Notes under the pieces: model-generated
Database searches by the model: none
Told to the model about the DNA's origin: nothing
The model's input: only the letters and a program-made list of their open reading frames with translations
Shown: one piece after another, positions 38,289 through 47,700 of the stretch
Layout of the letters: each line of letters opens with the position of its first letter
Numbering within the stretch: position 1 is the first letter of the stretch
Program-made: the position numbers and the translations under genes
Origin: Pseudacidovorax sp.
GTDB lineage: Bacteria; Pseudomonadota; Gammaproteobacteria; Burkholderiales; Burkholderiaceae_C
Direction of reading: 5' to 3'
Assembly: GCF_017991995.1 (NCBI RefSeq)
Contig: NZ_JAGOPN010000012.1
Span: forward strand, 124,001 to 188,000
Length of the DNA: 64,000 bases

Positions 38289-39575
38289 ATGACCATCGAC
38301 ACCAATCTCCAGCTCTTCGACCGTGCCCGCGCCGTGATCCCGGGCGGCGTCAATTCGCCCGTGCGCGCCTTCCGTGCCGTCGGCGGCACGCCCCGCTTCA
38401 TCGCCCGCGCCCAGGGCCCCTACATGTGGGACGCTGCCGGCCAGCGCTACATCGACTACATCGGCTCCTGGGGCCCCATGATCCTGGGCCATGGCCATCC
38501 GGCCGTGGTCGAGGCCGTGCAGCGCGCGGTGGCCGAGGGCTTTTCCTTCGGCGCGCCGACCGAGCGCGAGATCGAGCTGGCCGAGGCCATCCTGGCGCTG
38601 ATGCCGTCGATGGAGATGGTGCGGCTGGTGAGCTCCGGCACCGAGGCCGCCATGAGTGCCCTGCGCCTGGCGCGCGGCGCCACCGGCCGGCGCCACATCG
38701 TCAAGTTCGAGGGCTGCTACCACGGCCATGCCGACGCGCTGCTGGTCAAGGCCGGCTCGGGCCTGGCCACCTTCGGCAACCCCACCTCCGCCGGCGTGCC
38801 GGCCGAGGTGGTGCAGCACACGCTGGTGCTCGAATACAACAACATCGCCCAGCTCGAAGAGGCCTTCGCGCTGCACGGCCACGACATCGCCTGCGTGATG
38901 ATCGAGGCCATCGCCGGCAACATGAACTTCGTGCGGGCCACGCCCGAGTTCGCCCGCCGCTGCCGCGAGCTGTGCACCCAGCATGGCGCGCTGCTGGTGT
39001 TCGACGAGGTGATGACGGGCTTTCGCGTCGGCCTGCACGGCGCGCAGGGCGTGCTGGGCATCACGCCCGACCTCACGGTGCTGGGCAAGGTGATCGGCGG
39101 CGGCATGCCGCTGGCGGCCTTCGGCGGGCCGCGCGCCATCATGGAGCAGCTGGCGCCGCTGGGCCCGGTCTACCAGGCCGGCACGCTGTCGGGCAATCCG
39201 GTGGCCACGGCCTGCGGCCTGGCCACGCTCAAGGAGATCGCCCGCCCCGGCTTCTACGAGACCCTGTCGGCCAAGACCCGCGCCTTGGCCGAAGGCCTGC
39301 GCCACGCCGCGGCTGATGCCGGCGTGCCTTTCAGCGCCGATTGCGAAGGCGGCATGTTCGGTTTCTTCCTGCTGCCCGCGCTGCCGCAGAACTACGGCAA
39401 GGTGATGACCAGCGACGGCGCGAAGTTCAACGCCCTGTTCCACGGCCTGCTCGACCGCGGCGTGTACATCGCGCCGGCGCTGTACGAGGCCGGCTTCGTG
39501 AGCGCCGCCCATGCGGCCGAGGACATCTCCGCCACCATCGAGGCGGCGCGCGAGGTGTTCAAGACGCTGGGCTGA
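38289..39575 (+). CDS. hemL: Glutamate-1-semialdehyde 2,1-aminomutase
   Basis: A 428-residue PLP enzyme that makes 5-aminolevulinate from glutamate-1-semialdehyde in the C5 haem pathway. The N-terminus [20 protein letters not shown] is the family signature. The PLP lysine is K267 in [15 protein letters not shown], and FDEVMTGFR provides the cofactor-binding Asp. Length equals E. coli HemL plus two residues. ATG 38289 is preferred over an in-frame TTG at 38271 that overlaps the ThiD-like stop. It is probably co-transcribed with the ThiD-like gene. Confidence 0.97.
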   Translation: MTIDTNLQLFDRARAVIPGGVNSPVRAFRAVGGTPRFIARAQGPYMWDAAGQRYIDYIGSWGPMILGHGHPAVVEAVQRAVAEGFSFGAPTEREIELAEAILALMPSMEMVRLVSSGTEAAMSALRLARGATGRRHIVKFEGCYHGHADALLVKAGSGLATFGNPTSAGVPAEVVQHTLVLEYNNIAQLEEAFALHGHDIACVMIEAIAGNMNFVRATPEFARRCRELCTQHGALLVFDEVMTGFRVGLHGAQGVLGITPDLTVLGKVIGGGMPLAAFGGPRAIMEQLAPLGPVYQAGTLSGNPVATACGLATLKEIARPGFYETLSAKTRALAEGLRHAAADAGVPFSADCEGGMFGFFLLPALPQNYGKVMTSDGAKFNALFHGLLDRGVYIAPALYEAGFVSAAHAAEDISATIEAAREVFKTLG

Positions 39576-39599
39576 GCGCCGGCAGCCGGCGGCGCCGCG

Positions 39600-40043
39600 T
39601 CAGCGACTGGCCGGCCGCTGCGCCAGCACCCACTGCGCCATCAGCCGCGCATCGGCCTCGCCGATCTGCGGATGGCGCGGCATGATCACCCGCCCCCAGT
39701 CGCCGACGCTGCCCTCGCGGATCTTGCGCGCGAGCAGCGCCACGGCCTCGGGGTTGTCCGCATGCCGGGCCGCGATGGCCTGCCAGCCCGGGCCCACCGC
39801 CTTGCGCTCGGCCAGGTGGCAGCGCATGCAGTCGCTGGCCTGCACCAGCGTGTAGCCCTCTGCCACCGGCCCCGTGGCGGCCACGGGCGGCTTGAACACA
39901 TAGCCGCGCAGGATGAGCCAGCCGGTGATCAGCATGCCGGCCGCGGACATCGCCACGAACAGCGCCAGCAGCACCAGCAGCCAGCGCGGGCGCCGGGGCG
40001 GCGCCTCGTCTTCCGTCGCCCCCGGGCGGCCCGTCGCGCCCAT
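39600..40043 (-). CDS. Membrane-anchored c-type cytochrome
   Basis: A 147-residue protein with a short cytoplasmic N-terminus, one hydrophobic anchor (about 21-45) and a periplasmic class I cytochrome c domain. The haem site is C72-M-R-C75-H76 and the likely axial Met is M121 (RVIMPRHP). It should carry electrons in the respiratory chain, though no partner enzyme is adjacent. Its ATG overlaps the purH stop (TGATG), so it is translated downstream of purH. That is an odd pairing of a periplasmic redox protein with a purine biosynthesis enzyme. Confidence 0.88.
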   Translation of the reverse strand: MGATGRPGATEDEAPPRRPRWLLVLLALFVAMSAAGMLITGWLILRGYVFKPPVAATGPVAEGYTLVQASDCMRCHLAERKAVGPGWQAIAARHADNPEAVALLARKIREGSVGDWGRVIMPRHPQIGEADARLMAQWVLAQRPASR

Positions 40044-41650
40044 CAGTGGCGGAAGTGGCGCACGCCGCTGAACACCATGGCCACGCCACGCTCGTCGGCG
40101 GCGTCGATCACTTCCTTGTCGCGCATCGAGCCGCCGGGCTGGATGACGCAGGTGGCGCCGTGGTCGATCACCACGTCCAGGCCGTCGCGGAAGGGGAAGA
40201 AGGCGTCGCTCGCCACCGCCGAGCCGGCCAGCGACAGACCGGCATGCTCGGCCTTGATGCTGGCGATGCGGGCGGAGTCGAGGCGACTCATCTGGCCGGC
40301 GCCCACGCCCAGCGTCATGCCGCCCTGGCAGAAGACGATGGCATTGCTCTTGACGAACTTGGCGACCTTCCAGGCGAAGAGCAGGTCCTGCAGCTCGGCG
40401 TCGGTGGGCTGCTTCTTCGTCACGACCTTGAGGTCGGACAGTTGCAGTTCATGGTTGTCGGCGGTCTGGATCAGCAGGCCCGAGCCCACGCGCTTGACGT
40501 CCTGCGCATTGAGGCCGCGCGCCCAGGCGCTGGCGCCGTCGCGCTTGATGCCGTCGAGCGAGATCTGCAGCACGCGCACATTGGGCTTGGTCTTGAGCAG
40601 CTCCAGCGCATCGGGGCTGAAGGCGGGCGCCATCAGCACCTCGACGAACTGCTTGCCCACGGCCTGGGCCGTGCCGGCATCCACCGGCGTGTTGAAGGCG
40701 ATGATGCCGCCGAAGGCCGAGGTGGGGTCGGTCTTGAAGGCCTTGCCGTAGGCCTCGCCCGCGTCGGCACCGATGGCCACGCCGCAGGGGTTGGCATGCT
40801 TGACGATCACGCAGGCCGGCACGTCGAAGCTCTTGACGCATTCCCACGCCGCATCGGCATCGGCGATGTTGTTGTAGCTCAGTTCCTTGCCCTGCAGCTG
40901 CTTGGCCGTCACCAGCGAGCCAGGCGCGGGATACAGGTCGCGATAGAAGGCCGCGGCCTGGTGCGGGTTCTCGCCGTAGCGCAGGTCCTGCACCTTGACG
41001 AAGCGGCCGTTGCTCTGCGCCGGGAAGGCGCTGCGCTGCGGCACCGGCTGCCCCGCGCTGGCCTCGAAGTCGACCGACGACAGCCAGTCGCTGATGGCGG
41101 CGTCGTAGTTGCTGATGCGGTTGAAGGCGGCGACGGAGAAGCCGAACTTGGTCTTGTCGCTGATGCGGCCGTGGACCTTGAGTTCTTCCAGCGCCGCGCT
41201 GTACTGGCTGGCGTCGGTCAGCACCGCGACGTCCTTCCAGTTCTTGGCGGCGCTACGCACCATGGCCGGGCCGCCGATGTCGATGTTCTCGATGGCGTCT
41301 TCCAGCGTGCAGCCGGCCTTGGCCACCGTGGCCTCGAAGGGATAGAGGTTGACCACCAGCAGGTCGATGGTGGCGATGCCGTGCTCGGCCAGTGCGGCCA
41401 TATGGGCCGGCAGGTCGCGGCGGGCCAGCAGGCCGCCGTGGATCTTCGGGTGGAGCGTCTTCACGCGGCCGTCGAGCATCTCGGGAAAGCCCGTGTGGTC
41501 GGCCACCTCGGTGACGGGCAGGCCGGCCTCGGCCAGCAGCTTGGCGGTGCCGCCGGTGGACAGCAGCTGGACGCCCAGCGCATGCAGCCCCTGGGCGAGG
41601 TCGAGGACGCCGGTCTTGTCGGAAACGGAAATGAGTGCGGTCAGTGCCAT
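40043..41650 (-). CDS. purH: Bifunctional AICAR transformylase / IMP cyclohydrolase
   Basis: A 535-residue cytoplasmic enzyme for the last two steps of IMP synthesis. The N-terminal IMP cyclohydrolase (MGS-like) domain begins [20 protein letters not shown]. The C-terminal transformylase domain holds [14 protein letters not shown], the [10 protein letters not shown] motif with catalytic Lys-His and [12 protein letters not shown]. Length is normal. It belongs to the dusB-fis-purH gene string, 40 bases after fis, which is common in Burkholderiales. Confidence 0.97.
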   Translation of the reverse strand: MALTALISVSDKTGVLDLAQGLHALGVQLLSTGGTAKLLAEAGLPVTEVADHTGFPEMLDGRVKTLHPKIHGGLLARRDLPAHMAALAEHGIATIDLLVVNLYPFEATVAKAGCTLEDAIENIDIGGPAMVRSAAKNWKDVAVLTDASQYSAALEELKVHGRISDKTKFGFSVAAFNRISNYDAAISDWLSSVDFEASAGQPVPQRSAFPAQSNGRFVKVQDLRYGENPHQAAAFYRDLYPAPGSLVTAKQLQGKELSYNNIADADAAWECVKSFDVPACVIVKHANPCGVAIGADAGEAYGKAFKTDPTSAFGGIIAFNTPVDAGTAQAVGKQFVEVLMAPAFSPDALELLKTKPNVRVLQISLDGIKRDGASAWARGLNAQDVKRVGSGLLIQTADNHELQLSDLKVVTKKQPTDAELQDLLFAWKVAKFVKSNAIVFCQGGMTLGVGAGQMSRLDSARIASIKAEHAGLSLAGSAVASDAFFPFRDGLDVVIDHGATCVIQPGGSMRDKEVIDAADERGVAMVFSGVRHFRH

Positions 41651-41690
41651 GGGGATGCCAGTCGGGTCTGGGGCTTCGTTGGAATTCGGT

Positions 41691-41927
41691 TCACTTGGCG
41701 AGCTTGTGCTCGAGCAGCTTCTTGCGCAGGGTGTTGCGGTTCAGGCCCAGCCACTGGGCGGCGCGCGACTGGTTGCCCTCGGCGCGGTCCATGACCACCT
41801 CCAGCAGCGGCTTTTCGACGGCACGCACCAGCATGTCGTGCAGGCCGTCCGGCTCGGTGCCGCGCAGGTCGCGGAAGTAGTCTTCGAGGCTGGATTTCAC
41901 GCACTCCTCGATCGTGTGTTTGCTCAT
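41691..41927 (-). CDS. fis: Fis family DNA-binding protein
   Basis: A 78-residue nucleoid protein and transcription factor. The C-terminal helix-turn-helix reads [20 protein letters not shown] (about residues 54-73), near-identical in pattern to Fis, and the N-terminus is shorter than in E. coli Fis (98 residues), as usual in betaproteobacteria. ATG 41927 was chosen because the conserved part begins there. It is encoded between dusB and purH, as in related genomes, and should bend DNA and modulate many promoters. Confidence 0.92.
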   Translation of the reverse strand: MSKHTIEECVKSSLEDYFRDLRGTEPDGLHDMLVRAVEKPLLEVVMDRAEGNQSRAAQWLGLNRNTLRKKLLEHKLAK

Positions 41928-41997
41928 GTCGTCGTTCGTTCGATGTGTCTTGTGACGGCGCCCGATCCCCCGCGCGCCGCGCAACCACCGCCTGCGT

Positions 41998-43059
41998 TCA
42001 GCAGGTGAGGCAGCCGCTGTCTTCTTCGTCTTCTTCCTGCAGGGCACCCGGCCCGGCGGTGGCCTCGGGCATGCGGTCCATCCGCTCGCCCAGGGCCTCG
42101 AAATAGTCGGCCACGGCCTGCCACTGCGTGGCGGAGTCCTCCAGCCGGTTCATGCGCTGGCGGAAGTCCTCGCCGCCCGGCAGCGCCCGTACGTACCAGC
42201 CGATGTGCTTGCGCGCGGTGCGCACGCCCGTCACCTCGCCGTACAGCGCGTAGTGCTCGTGCAGGTGCGCGAGCAGCAGCCGGCGCACCTCGGCCACCAG
42301 CGGCGGCGCCATGGTCTCGCCGGTGGCCAGGAAGTGGCCCACCTCGCGGAAGATCCACGGGCGGCCCTGCGCGGCGCGGCCGATCATCACGGCGTCGGCG
42401 CCGGTGGCGGCCAACACGTCGCGCGCCTTCTGCGGCGAGTCGATGTCGCCGTTGGCGACCACAGGGATGCCCACCGATGCCTTGACGGCCGCGATGGTGT
42501 CGTACTCGGCGAAGCCCTTGTAGCCTTGTTCGCGCGTGCGGCCGTGCACAGTCAGCATGCGGATGCCGGCGGCCTCGAAGCGGCGTGCCAGCGCCACGGC
42601 GTTGCGGTGCTCGGTGCTCCAGCCGGTGCGCATCTTGAGCGTCACGGGCACGCCATGCGGCGCGGCGGCGGCCACCACCGCCTCGGCGATGGCGAGGGCC
42701 AGCGGCTCGTCGCGCATCAGCGCCGAGCCCGCCCACTTGTTGCAGACCTTCTTGGCCGGGCAGCCCATGTTGATGTCGATGATCTGGGCGCCGCGGTCGA
42801 TGTTGTACTGGGCCGCCTCGGCCATCATGGCCGCGTCGGTGCCGGCGATCTGCACGGCGATGGGCCCGGGCTCGCCGTCATGGTTGGCCCGGCGCGAGGT
42901 CTTGAGCGAGCTCCACAGATCCTTGCGCGAGGTGACCATCTCGCTCACCGCATAGCCCGCGCCGAGCGAGCGGCACAGCATGCGGAACGGCCGGTCCGTC
43001 ACACCCGCCATGGGGGCGACGAACAGGCGGTTCTCCAGCGTGATGTGGCCGATCTGCAT
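41998..43059 (-). CDS. dusB: tRNA-dihydrouridine synthase B
   Basis: A 353-residue FMN enzyme that reduces uridines in the D-loop of tRNAs. Visible motifs are the N-terminal LENRLFVAPMAGVTDRPFR, the active-site MGCPAKKVCNKWAGSALM with its catalytic Cys, and 'RTREQGYKG'. ATG 43059 (MQIGHITLENRL) fits the family start. No Shine-Dalgarno is visible upstream and the preceding bases are pyrimidine-rich. It is the first gene of the dusB-fis-purH operon, which also matches the E. coli dusB-fis order. Confidence 0.95.
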   Translation of the reverse strand: MQIGHITLENRLFVAPMAGVTDRPFRMLCRSLGAGYAVSEMVTSRKDLWSSLKTSRRANHDGEPGPIAVQIAGTDAAMMAEAAQYNIDRGAQIIDINMGCPAKKVCNKWAGSALMRDEPLALAIAEAVVAAAAPHGVPVTLKMRTGWSTEHRNAVALARRFEAAGIRMLTVHGRTREQGYKGFAEYDTIAAVKASVGIPVVANGDIDSPQKARDVLAATGADAVMIGRAAQGRPWIFREVGHFLATGETMAPPLVAEVRRLLLAHLHEHYALYGEVTGVRTARKHIGWYVRALPGGEDFRQRMNRLEDSATQWQAVADYFEALGERMDRMPEATAGPGALQEEDEEDSGCLTC

Positions 43060-43281
43060 GAGGTGGGGAGGAAAAGCGCGCAGCGCCGCGGGCGCTGCTG
43101 AAAAATGAGGCACGGATTCTAGCCACCCGCGATTTCAGCGGCTGAAACGCGCACGCAGGCGACGGCCGCCGACCGCCGACCGCTGGCCGCTGGCCGTTGC
43201 CGCCGGCAGCACGCCCACGGGCATGCACACGGCCTGCGCGCCGACGTGGGCCGCACCTGCCATTCCTATACTCCCGCCCCC

Positions 43282-43767
43282 ATGGAAGCCTGGTTCGAGT
43301 CCGTGATGGCCGCCGCGATGGCGGCACTGGCACTGCCGCAATTCGGGCTGTCGACGCTGTTCGTCGTCGCCTTCGTCTCGGCGACGCTGCTGCCCCTGGG
43401 CTCGGAGCCGGCGCTCTTCGGCCTGCTCAAGCTCAATCCCGAACTGTTCTGGCCCGCCGTGCTGGTCGCCACCGCCGGCAACACCCTGGGCGGCGCGCTC
43501 ACCTGGTGGATGGGCTACGGCGCGCACAAGGTGGCCGACAAGTACAGCCATTCCAGCCACCACCTGCGCGCCATCGCCTGGCTGGAGCGACTGGGCCCCA
43601 AGGCCTGCCTGCTGAGCTGGCTGCCGCTGGTGGGCGATCCGCTGTGCGCCGTGGCCGGCTGGCTGCGCATGCCCTTCTGGCCCTGCGTGGTCTACATGTC
43701 CATCGGCAAGTTCGGGCGCTACCTGTGCATGACGGTGGCGCTGCTGTACATCTGGCCGAACCATTGA
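43282..43767 (+). CDS. YqaA family (DedA/SNARE-associated-like) membrane protein
   Basis: A 161-residue inner-membrane protein with four or so hydrophobic segments. The motifs 'VSATLLPLGSEPALFGLL' and 'GNTLGGALTWWMGYGA' and the late 'LPLVGDPLCAVAGWLR' match E. coli YqaA and the DedA-like superfamily. Its role is unknown. Relatives affect membrane lipid handling and proton-motive-force homeostasis. ATG 43282 was chosen because upstream codons are not family-like. It is alone on its strand, between dusB and ychF. Confidence 0.82.
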   Translation: MEAWFESVMAAAMAALALPQFGLSTLFVVAFVSATLLPLGSEPALFGLLKLNPELFWPAVLVATAGNTLGGALTWWMGYGAHKVADKYSHSSHHLRAIAWLERLGPKACLLSWLPLVGDPLCAVAGWLRMPFWPCVVYMSIGKFGRYLCMTVALLYIWPNH

Positions 43768-43778
43768 AGGCGCCCAGC

Positions 43779-43810
43779 AAAAGGGCCTGCCCCGTCGCCG
43801 GAGCAGGCCC
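43779..43810 (-). terminator. Rho-independent terminator after ychF
   Basis: On the minus strand GGGCCTGC pairs with GCAGGCCC across a 12-base loop and is followed by TTTTGC. It lies 37 bases after the ychF stop. It could also act weakly on the convergent YqaA-like gene. Confidence 0.7.
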
Positions 43811-43846
43811 CTGCGCTGGTCTTGTCCGCGGCAACGGCCGCGACGC

Positions 43847-44941
43847 TCAGACGTTGAACAGGAAGTTCATCACGTCGCCATCCTTCACGACGTATTCCTT
43901 GCCTTCGCTGCGCATCTTGCCCGCGTCCTTGGCGCCCTGCTCGCCCTTGAAGGCGATGTAGTCGTCGAAGGCGATGGTCTGGGCGCGGATGAAGCCGCGC
44001 TCGAAGTCGCCGTGGATCACGCCGGCCGCCTGGGGGGCCGTGTCGCCGATGCGGATGGTCCAGGCGCGCACTTCCTTCACGCCGGCGGTGAAGTAGGTCT
44101 GCAGGCCCAGCAACTTGAACGCCGCGCGGATCAGGCGGTTCAGACCCGGCTCTTCCTGGCCGATCTCTTCGAGGAACATCTTCTTGTCCTCGTCGTCCAT
44201 GTCGGCCATGTCCGCTTCCATCTTGGCGCAGATGGCCACCACGGGCGCGTTCTGGCTGGCGGCGTACTCTTTCAGGCGGTCCAGCAGCGGGTTGTTCTCG
44301 AAGCCGTCCTCGCTCACGTTGCCGACGAACATGGCCGGCTTGGCGGTGATCAGGCACAGCGGCTTGAGCAGCAGCTGGTCGTCCGCCGACAGGCCCAGCG
44401 CGCGTGCCGGCTTTCCTTCGTTCAGCGCCGCCTGCACCGGGCCCAGCAGCTTGACCATGGCGATGGCTTCCTTGTCGTTGCCGCTCTTGGCCGCCTTGGT
44501 GTAGCGCTGCAGGGCCTTGTCCACGGTGCCCAGGTCGGCCAGGCACAGCTCGGTCTGGATCACCTCGATGTCGGCGATGGGGTCGACCTTGCCCGCCACG
44601 TGGATGACGTTCTCGTCCTCGAAGCAGCGCACCACGTTGACGATGGCGTCGGTCTCGCGGATGTGGGCCAGGAACTGGTTGCCCAGGCCTTCGCCCTGGC
44701 TGGCACCCGCCACCAGGCCGGCGATGTCCACGAACTCGACGATGGCCGGCAGGATGCGCTCAGGCTGGACGATCTGCGCCAGCTGCGCCAGGCGCGGATC
44801 GGGCACCTCGACCACGCCCACGTTGGGTTCGATGGTGCAGAAGGGATAGTTCTCGGCGGCGATGCCGGCCTTGGTCAGCGCGTTGAACAGGGTGGATTTA
44901 CCGACGTTGGGCAGGCCGACGATGCCGCATTTCAAGCTCAT
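43847..44941 (-). CDS. ychF: Redox-regulated ATPase YchF (Obg/OLA1 family)
   Basis: A 364-residue P-loop protein. The nucleotide motif GLPNVGKST (residues 9-17) is followed by [20 protein letters not shown] and a C-terminal TGS domain ending in [12 protein letters not shown]. YchF/OLA1 proteins prefer ATP over GTP and bind ribosomes, and they dampen the oxidative stress response in several bacteria. Length is normal. It is monocistronic: followed by a terminator and preceded by the rbs control region on the other strand. Confidence 0.96.
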   Translation of the reverse strand: MSLKCGIVGLPNVGKSTLFNALTKAGIAAENYPFCTIEPNVGVVEVPDPRLAQLAQIVQPERILPAIVEFVDIAGLVAGASQGEGLGNQFLAHIRETDAIVNVVRCFEDENVIHVAGKVDPIADIEVIQTELCLADLGTVDKALQRYTKAAKSGNDKEAIAMVKLLGPVQAALNEGKPARALGLSADDQLLLKPLCLITAKPAMFVGNVSEDGFENNPLLDRLKEYAASQNAPVVAICAKMEADMADMDDEDKKMFLEEIGQEEPGLNRLIRAAFKLLGLQTYFTAGVKEVRAWTIRIGDTAPQAAGVIHGDFERGFIRAQTIAFDDYIAFKGEQGAKDAGKMRSEGKEYVVKDGDVMNFLFNV

Positions 44942-45060
44942 GGGGGTCCTCTGGATTAGCCGCGGGATTTTAGGCGGGCACCCTGCAGGCCCGGAAACTC
45001 GCTTGCATGGCCCCGCCGCGGCGGCGTGCGCTCAGGGAAAAACCTAGGTCAAACGATGCC

Positions 45061-45098
45061 GCAAACGTTTGCGCAAACGTTTGCGACCCCACTATCAT
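45061..45098 (+). promoter_or_regulatory. rbs promoter with two abutting LacI-type operators
   Basis: GCAAACGTTTGC occurs twice back to back (45061-45072 and 45073-45084). Each copy is a perfect palindrome with the central CG typical of PurR/RbsR-type LacI regulators. A likely promoter is TTGCGC (45069-45074), an 18-base spacer, then TATCAT (45093-45098). Both operators overlap the -35 box or spacer, as expected for repression. RbsR, encoded in the same operon, is the natural ligand. Confidence 0.85.
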
Positions 45099-45167
45099 CC
45101 GCCCCGCTTCGCGCCGGGCAGGCCCTGATGCCGCCCCGATCCATCCATCCACATCCGGAGACTCGCC

Positions 45168-46121
45168 ATGACCTTCACCCGCCGCACGGCCCAGGCCGCC
45201 GCCGCCCTCGCCGTTCTGGGCGCCTTCGCCCTCGCGCCCGCCCATGCCCAGGACAAGCCCAAGGTGGCGCTGGTGATGAAGTCGCTGGCCAACGAGTTCT
45301 TCGCCACCATGGAAGACGGCGCCAAGGCGCACCAGAAGGCCAACGCCGGCCAGTACACGCTGGTGGCCAACGGCATCAAGAACGAGACCGACACCGCTGC
45401 CCAGATCAAGATGGTCGAGCAGATGGTGGCCCAGAAGGTCAATGCGCTGGTGATCGCACCGGCCGATTCGAAGGCGCTGGTGCCGGCCATCAAGGCGGCC
45501 GTCGACAAGGGCATCCTGGTGGTCAACATCGACAACCGCCTGGACGCCGCCGCGCTCAAGGAAAAGAACATCCAGGTGACCTTCGTCGGCCCCGACAACC
45601 GCGCCGGCGCCAAGCTGGTGGGCGACTACCTGGGCAAGCAACTGAAGTCGGGCGACAAGGTCGGCATCATCGAAGGCGTCTCCACCACCTTCAATGCGCA
45701 GCAGCGCACCCTGGGCTACCAGGACGCCATGAAGGCCGTCGGCGCCAACGTGGTCGGCGTGCAGTCCGGCCAGTGGGAAATCGACAAGGGCAACACGGTG
45801 GCCGCCGGCATGCTGCGCGAGCACCCCGACCTGAAGGCCCTGCTGGCCGGCAACGACAGCATGGCCCTGGGCGCCGTGGCCGCCGTCAAGGCCGCCGGCA
45901 AGACCGGCCAGGTGCAGGTGGTGGGCTACGACAACATCGGCGCCATCAAGCCCATGCTGGCCGACGGCCGCGTGCTGGCCACCGCCGACCAGTTCGGCGC
46001 CAAGCAGGCCGTGTTCGGCATCGAGACCGCGCTGAAGGCCCTGGCCGAGAAGAAGACCCAGGCCCAGATGCCCGCCGAGATCAAGACCGACGTGGTCCTG
46101 GTCACCAAGGACAGCAAGTAA
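45168..46121 (+). CDS. rbsB: Ribose ABC transporter substrate-binding protein
   Basis: A 317-residue periplasmic protein with a signal peptide ending AHA (about residue 27) and the sugar-binding Peripla_BP_4 fold. Family motifs are PKVALVMKSLANEFF, VIAPADSKALVPAIKAA and VVGYDNIGAIKPML. It should deliver ribose to RbsA/RbsC. It is the first gene of the rbs operon, 70 bases downstream of the predicted -10 box. Its ribose specificity rests on the linked rbsD and rbsK genes. Confidence 0.93.
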   Translation: MTFTRRTAQAAAALAVLGAFALAPAHAQDKPKVALVMKSLANEFFATMEDGAKAHQKANAGQYTLVANGIKNETDTAAQIKMVEQMVAQKVNALVIAPADSKALVPAIKAAVDKGILVVNIDNRLDAAALKEKNIQVTFVGPDNRAGAKLVGDYLGKQLKSGDKVGIIEGVSTTFNAQQRTLGYQDAMKAVGANVVGVQSGQWEIDKGNTVAAGMLREHPDLKALLAGNDSMALGAVAAVKAAGKTGQVQVVGYDNIGAIKPMLADGRVLATADQFGAKQAVFGIETALKALAEKKTQAQMPAEIKTDVVLVTKDSK

Positions 46122-46137
46122 GCCTGCGCGCCCTGCC

Positions 46138-47700
46138 ATGCACGCCCCGCGCACTGCCCTGCTCTCGCTCGACGACATCGGCAAGGACTACGCCGCCACG
46201 GTGCTGGACGGCGTGAGCCTCACGCTCGCGCCGGGCGAGGTGCTGGCCCTGACGGGCGAGAACGGCGCGGGCAAGAGCACGCTGTCGAAGATCGTCTGCG
46301 GCCTGGTCTCGCCGACGCGCGGGCGCATGCAACTGGCCGGCCAGCCCTTCGCGCCGACCTCGCGCCGCGATGCCGAGGCGCAGGGCGTGCGCATGGTGAT
46401 GCAGGAGCTGGGCCTGGTGCCCACGCTCACCGTGGCCGAGAACCTGCTGCTGGACCGCCTGCCGCAGCGTCTGGGCTGGCTGCGCCGCGGCGCGCTGCAC
46501 GAGGCGGCGCGGGCGCAGCTGGCCAAGATCGGCATGGACGGCACCGACCCGGCGCTGCCGGTGGCCGCCCTGGGCATCGGCCAGCAGCAGATGGTGGAGA
46601 TCGCGCGCAACCTGCAGGACGACACCCGCGTGCTGATCCTGGACGAGCCCACCGCCATGCTGACGCCCCGCGAGACGGCGCACCTGTTCGCGCAGATCGA
46701 GCGGCTCAAGGCGCGCGGCGTGGCCATCGTCTATGTCTCGCACCGGCTGGAGGAGCTGCAGCGCATCGCGGACACCGTGGCCGTGCTGCGCGACGGCCGG
46801 CTGGTGGACGTGCGGCCCATGGCCGGCGTGCGCGAATCCGAACTCGTCGAACGCATGGTCGGCCGCGCGGTGCACGAGCACGAGGGGCGCCCGCGCCGAA
46901 CGGCTGGCGCACGCCTGCTGAGCGCCCGCGGCCTGGGCCGCGGCCAGGTGGTGCAGGACGTGGACATCGACCTGCATGCCGGCGAGGTCATGGGCATCGC
47001 CGGCCTGGTGGGCGCGGGCCGCACCGAACTCATCCGCCTGCTCTTCGGCGCCGACCGGGCCGACCGCGGGCGCATCGACCTGCACTGGCCCGGTGCCGCC
47101 TCGCCGCCCGGTGGGCGCTGGCGCTCGCCGATGCAGGCCATCCGCGCCGGCATCGGCCTGGTGACGGAGGACCGCAAGTCGCAGGGCCTCTTGATGCCGC
47201 AGTCGATCCGCGTCAATGCCACGCTGAGCGACCTGGGCGCCATCTCGCGCGGCGGCTGGCTGCGCTTCGCGCATGAGCGCGGCATTGCCCGCCGGCTGGT
47301 GCAGACGCTGCGCATCCGTTCGCGCAGCGAGGAGCAGGCCGTCGCCACCCTGAGCGGCGGCAACCAGCAGAAGGTGGTGTTCGCCCGCTGGCTGCACCGC
47401 GAATGCAAGGTGCTGCTGCTGGACGAGCCCACGCGCGGCGTGGACGTCGGCGCCCGTGCCGACCTGTATGCCGAACTCGACCGCATGGCCGCCGCCGGCC
47501 ACGCCATGCTGATGGTCTCCAGCGATCTGCGCGAACTGATGGCCATGTGCGACCGCATCGGCGTGATGCATGCCGGCCGCCTGGTCGCCGTCTTCGAGCG
47601 CGGTGCCTGGAGCGAGCAGTCGCTGCTGGCCGCCGCCTTCGGCAATGCACCGGTCGCCGAGGCCGCCGCTGCACCCACCTCTTCCCCGATTCCTGCATGA
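46138..47700 (+). CDS. rbsA: Ribose ABC transporter ATP-binding protein
   Basis: A 520-residue protein with two fused ABC domains. The first has GENGAGKST, the signature region ALGIGQQQMVE and ILDEPTAMLTP. The second has the usual altered Walker A GLVGAGRTE, a TLSGGNQQKV signature and LLLDEPTRGVDVGA. It powers sugar import with the RbsC dimer. It starts 16 bases after rbsB and its stop overlaps the rbsC start (ATGA). Confidence 0.94.
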   Translation: MHAPRTALLSLDDIGKDYAATVLDGVSLTLAPGEVLALTGENGAGKSTLSKIVCGLVSPTRGRMQLAGQPFAPTSRRDAEAQGVRMVMQELGLVPTLTVAENLLLDRLPQRLGWLRRGALHEAARAQLAKIGMDGTDPALPVAALGIGQQQMVEIARNLQDDTRVLILDEPTAMLTPRETAHLFAQIERLKARGVAIVYVSHRLEELQRIADTVAVLRDGRLVDVRPMAGVRESELVERMVGRAVHEHEGRPRRTAGARLLSARGLGRGQVVQDVDIDLHAGEVMGIAGLVGAGRTELIRLLFGADRADRGRIDLHWPGAASPPGGRWRSPMQAIRAGIGLVTEDRKSQGLLMPQSIRVNATLSDLGAISRGGWLRFAHERGIARRLVQTLRIRSRSEEQAVATLSGGNQQKVVFARWLHRECKVLLLDEPTRGVDVGARADLYAELDRMAAAGHAMLMVSSDLRELMAMCDRIGVMHAGRLVAVFERGAWSEQSLLAAAFGNAPVAEAAAAPTSSPIPA

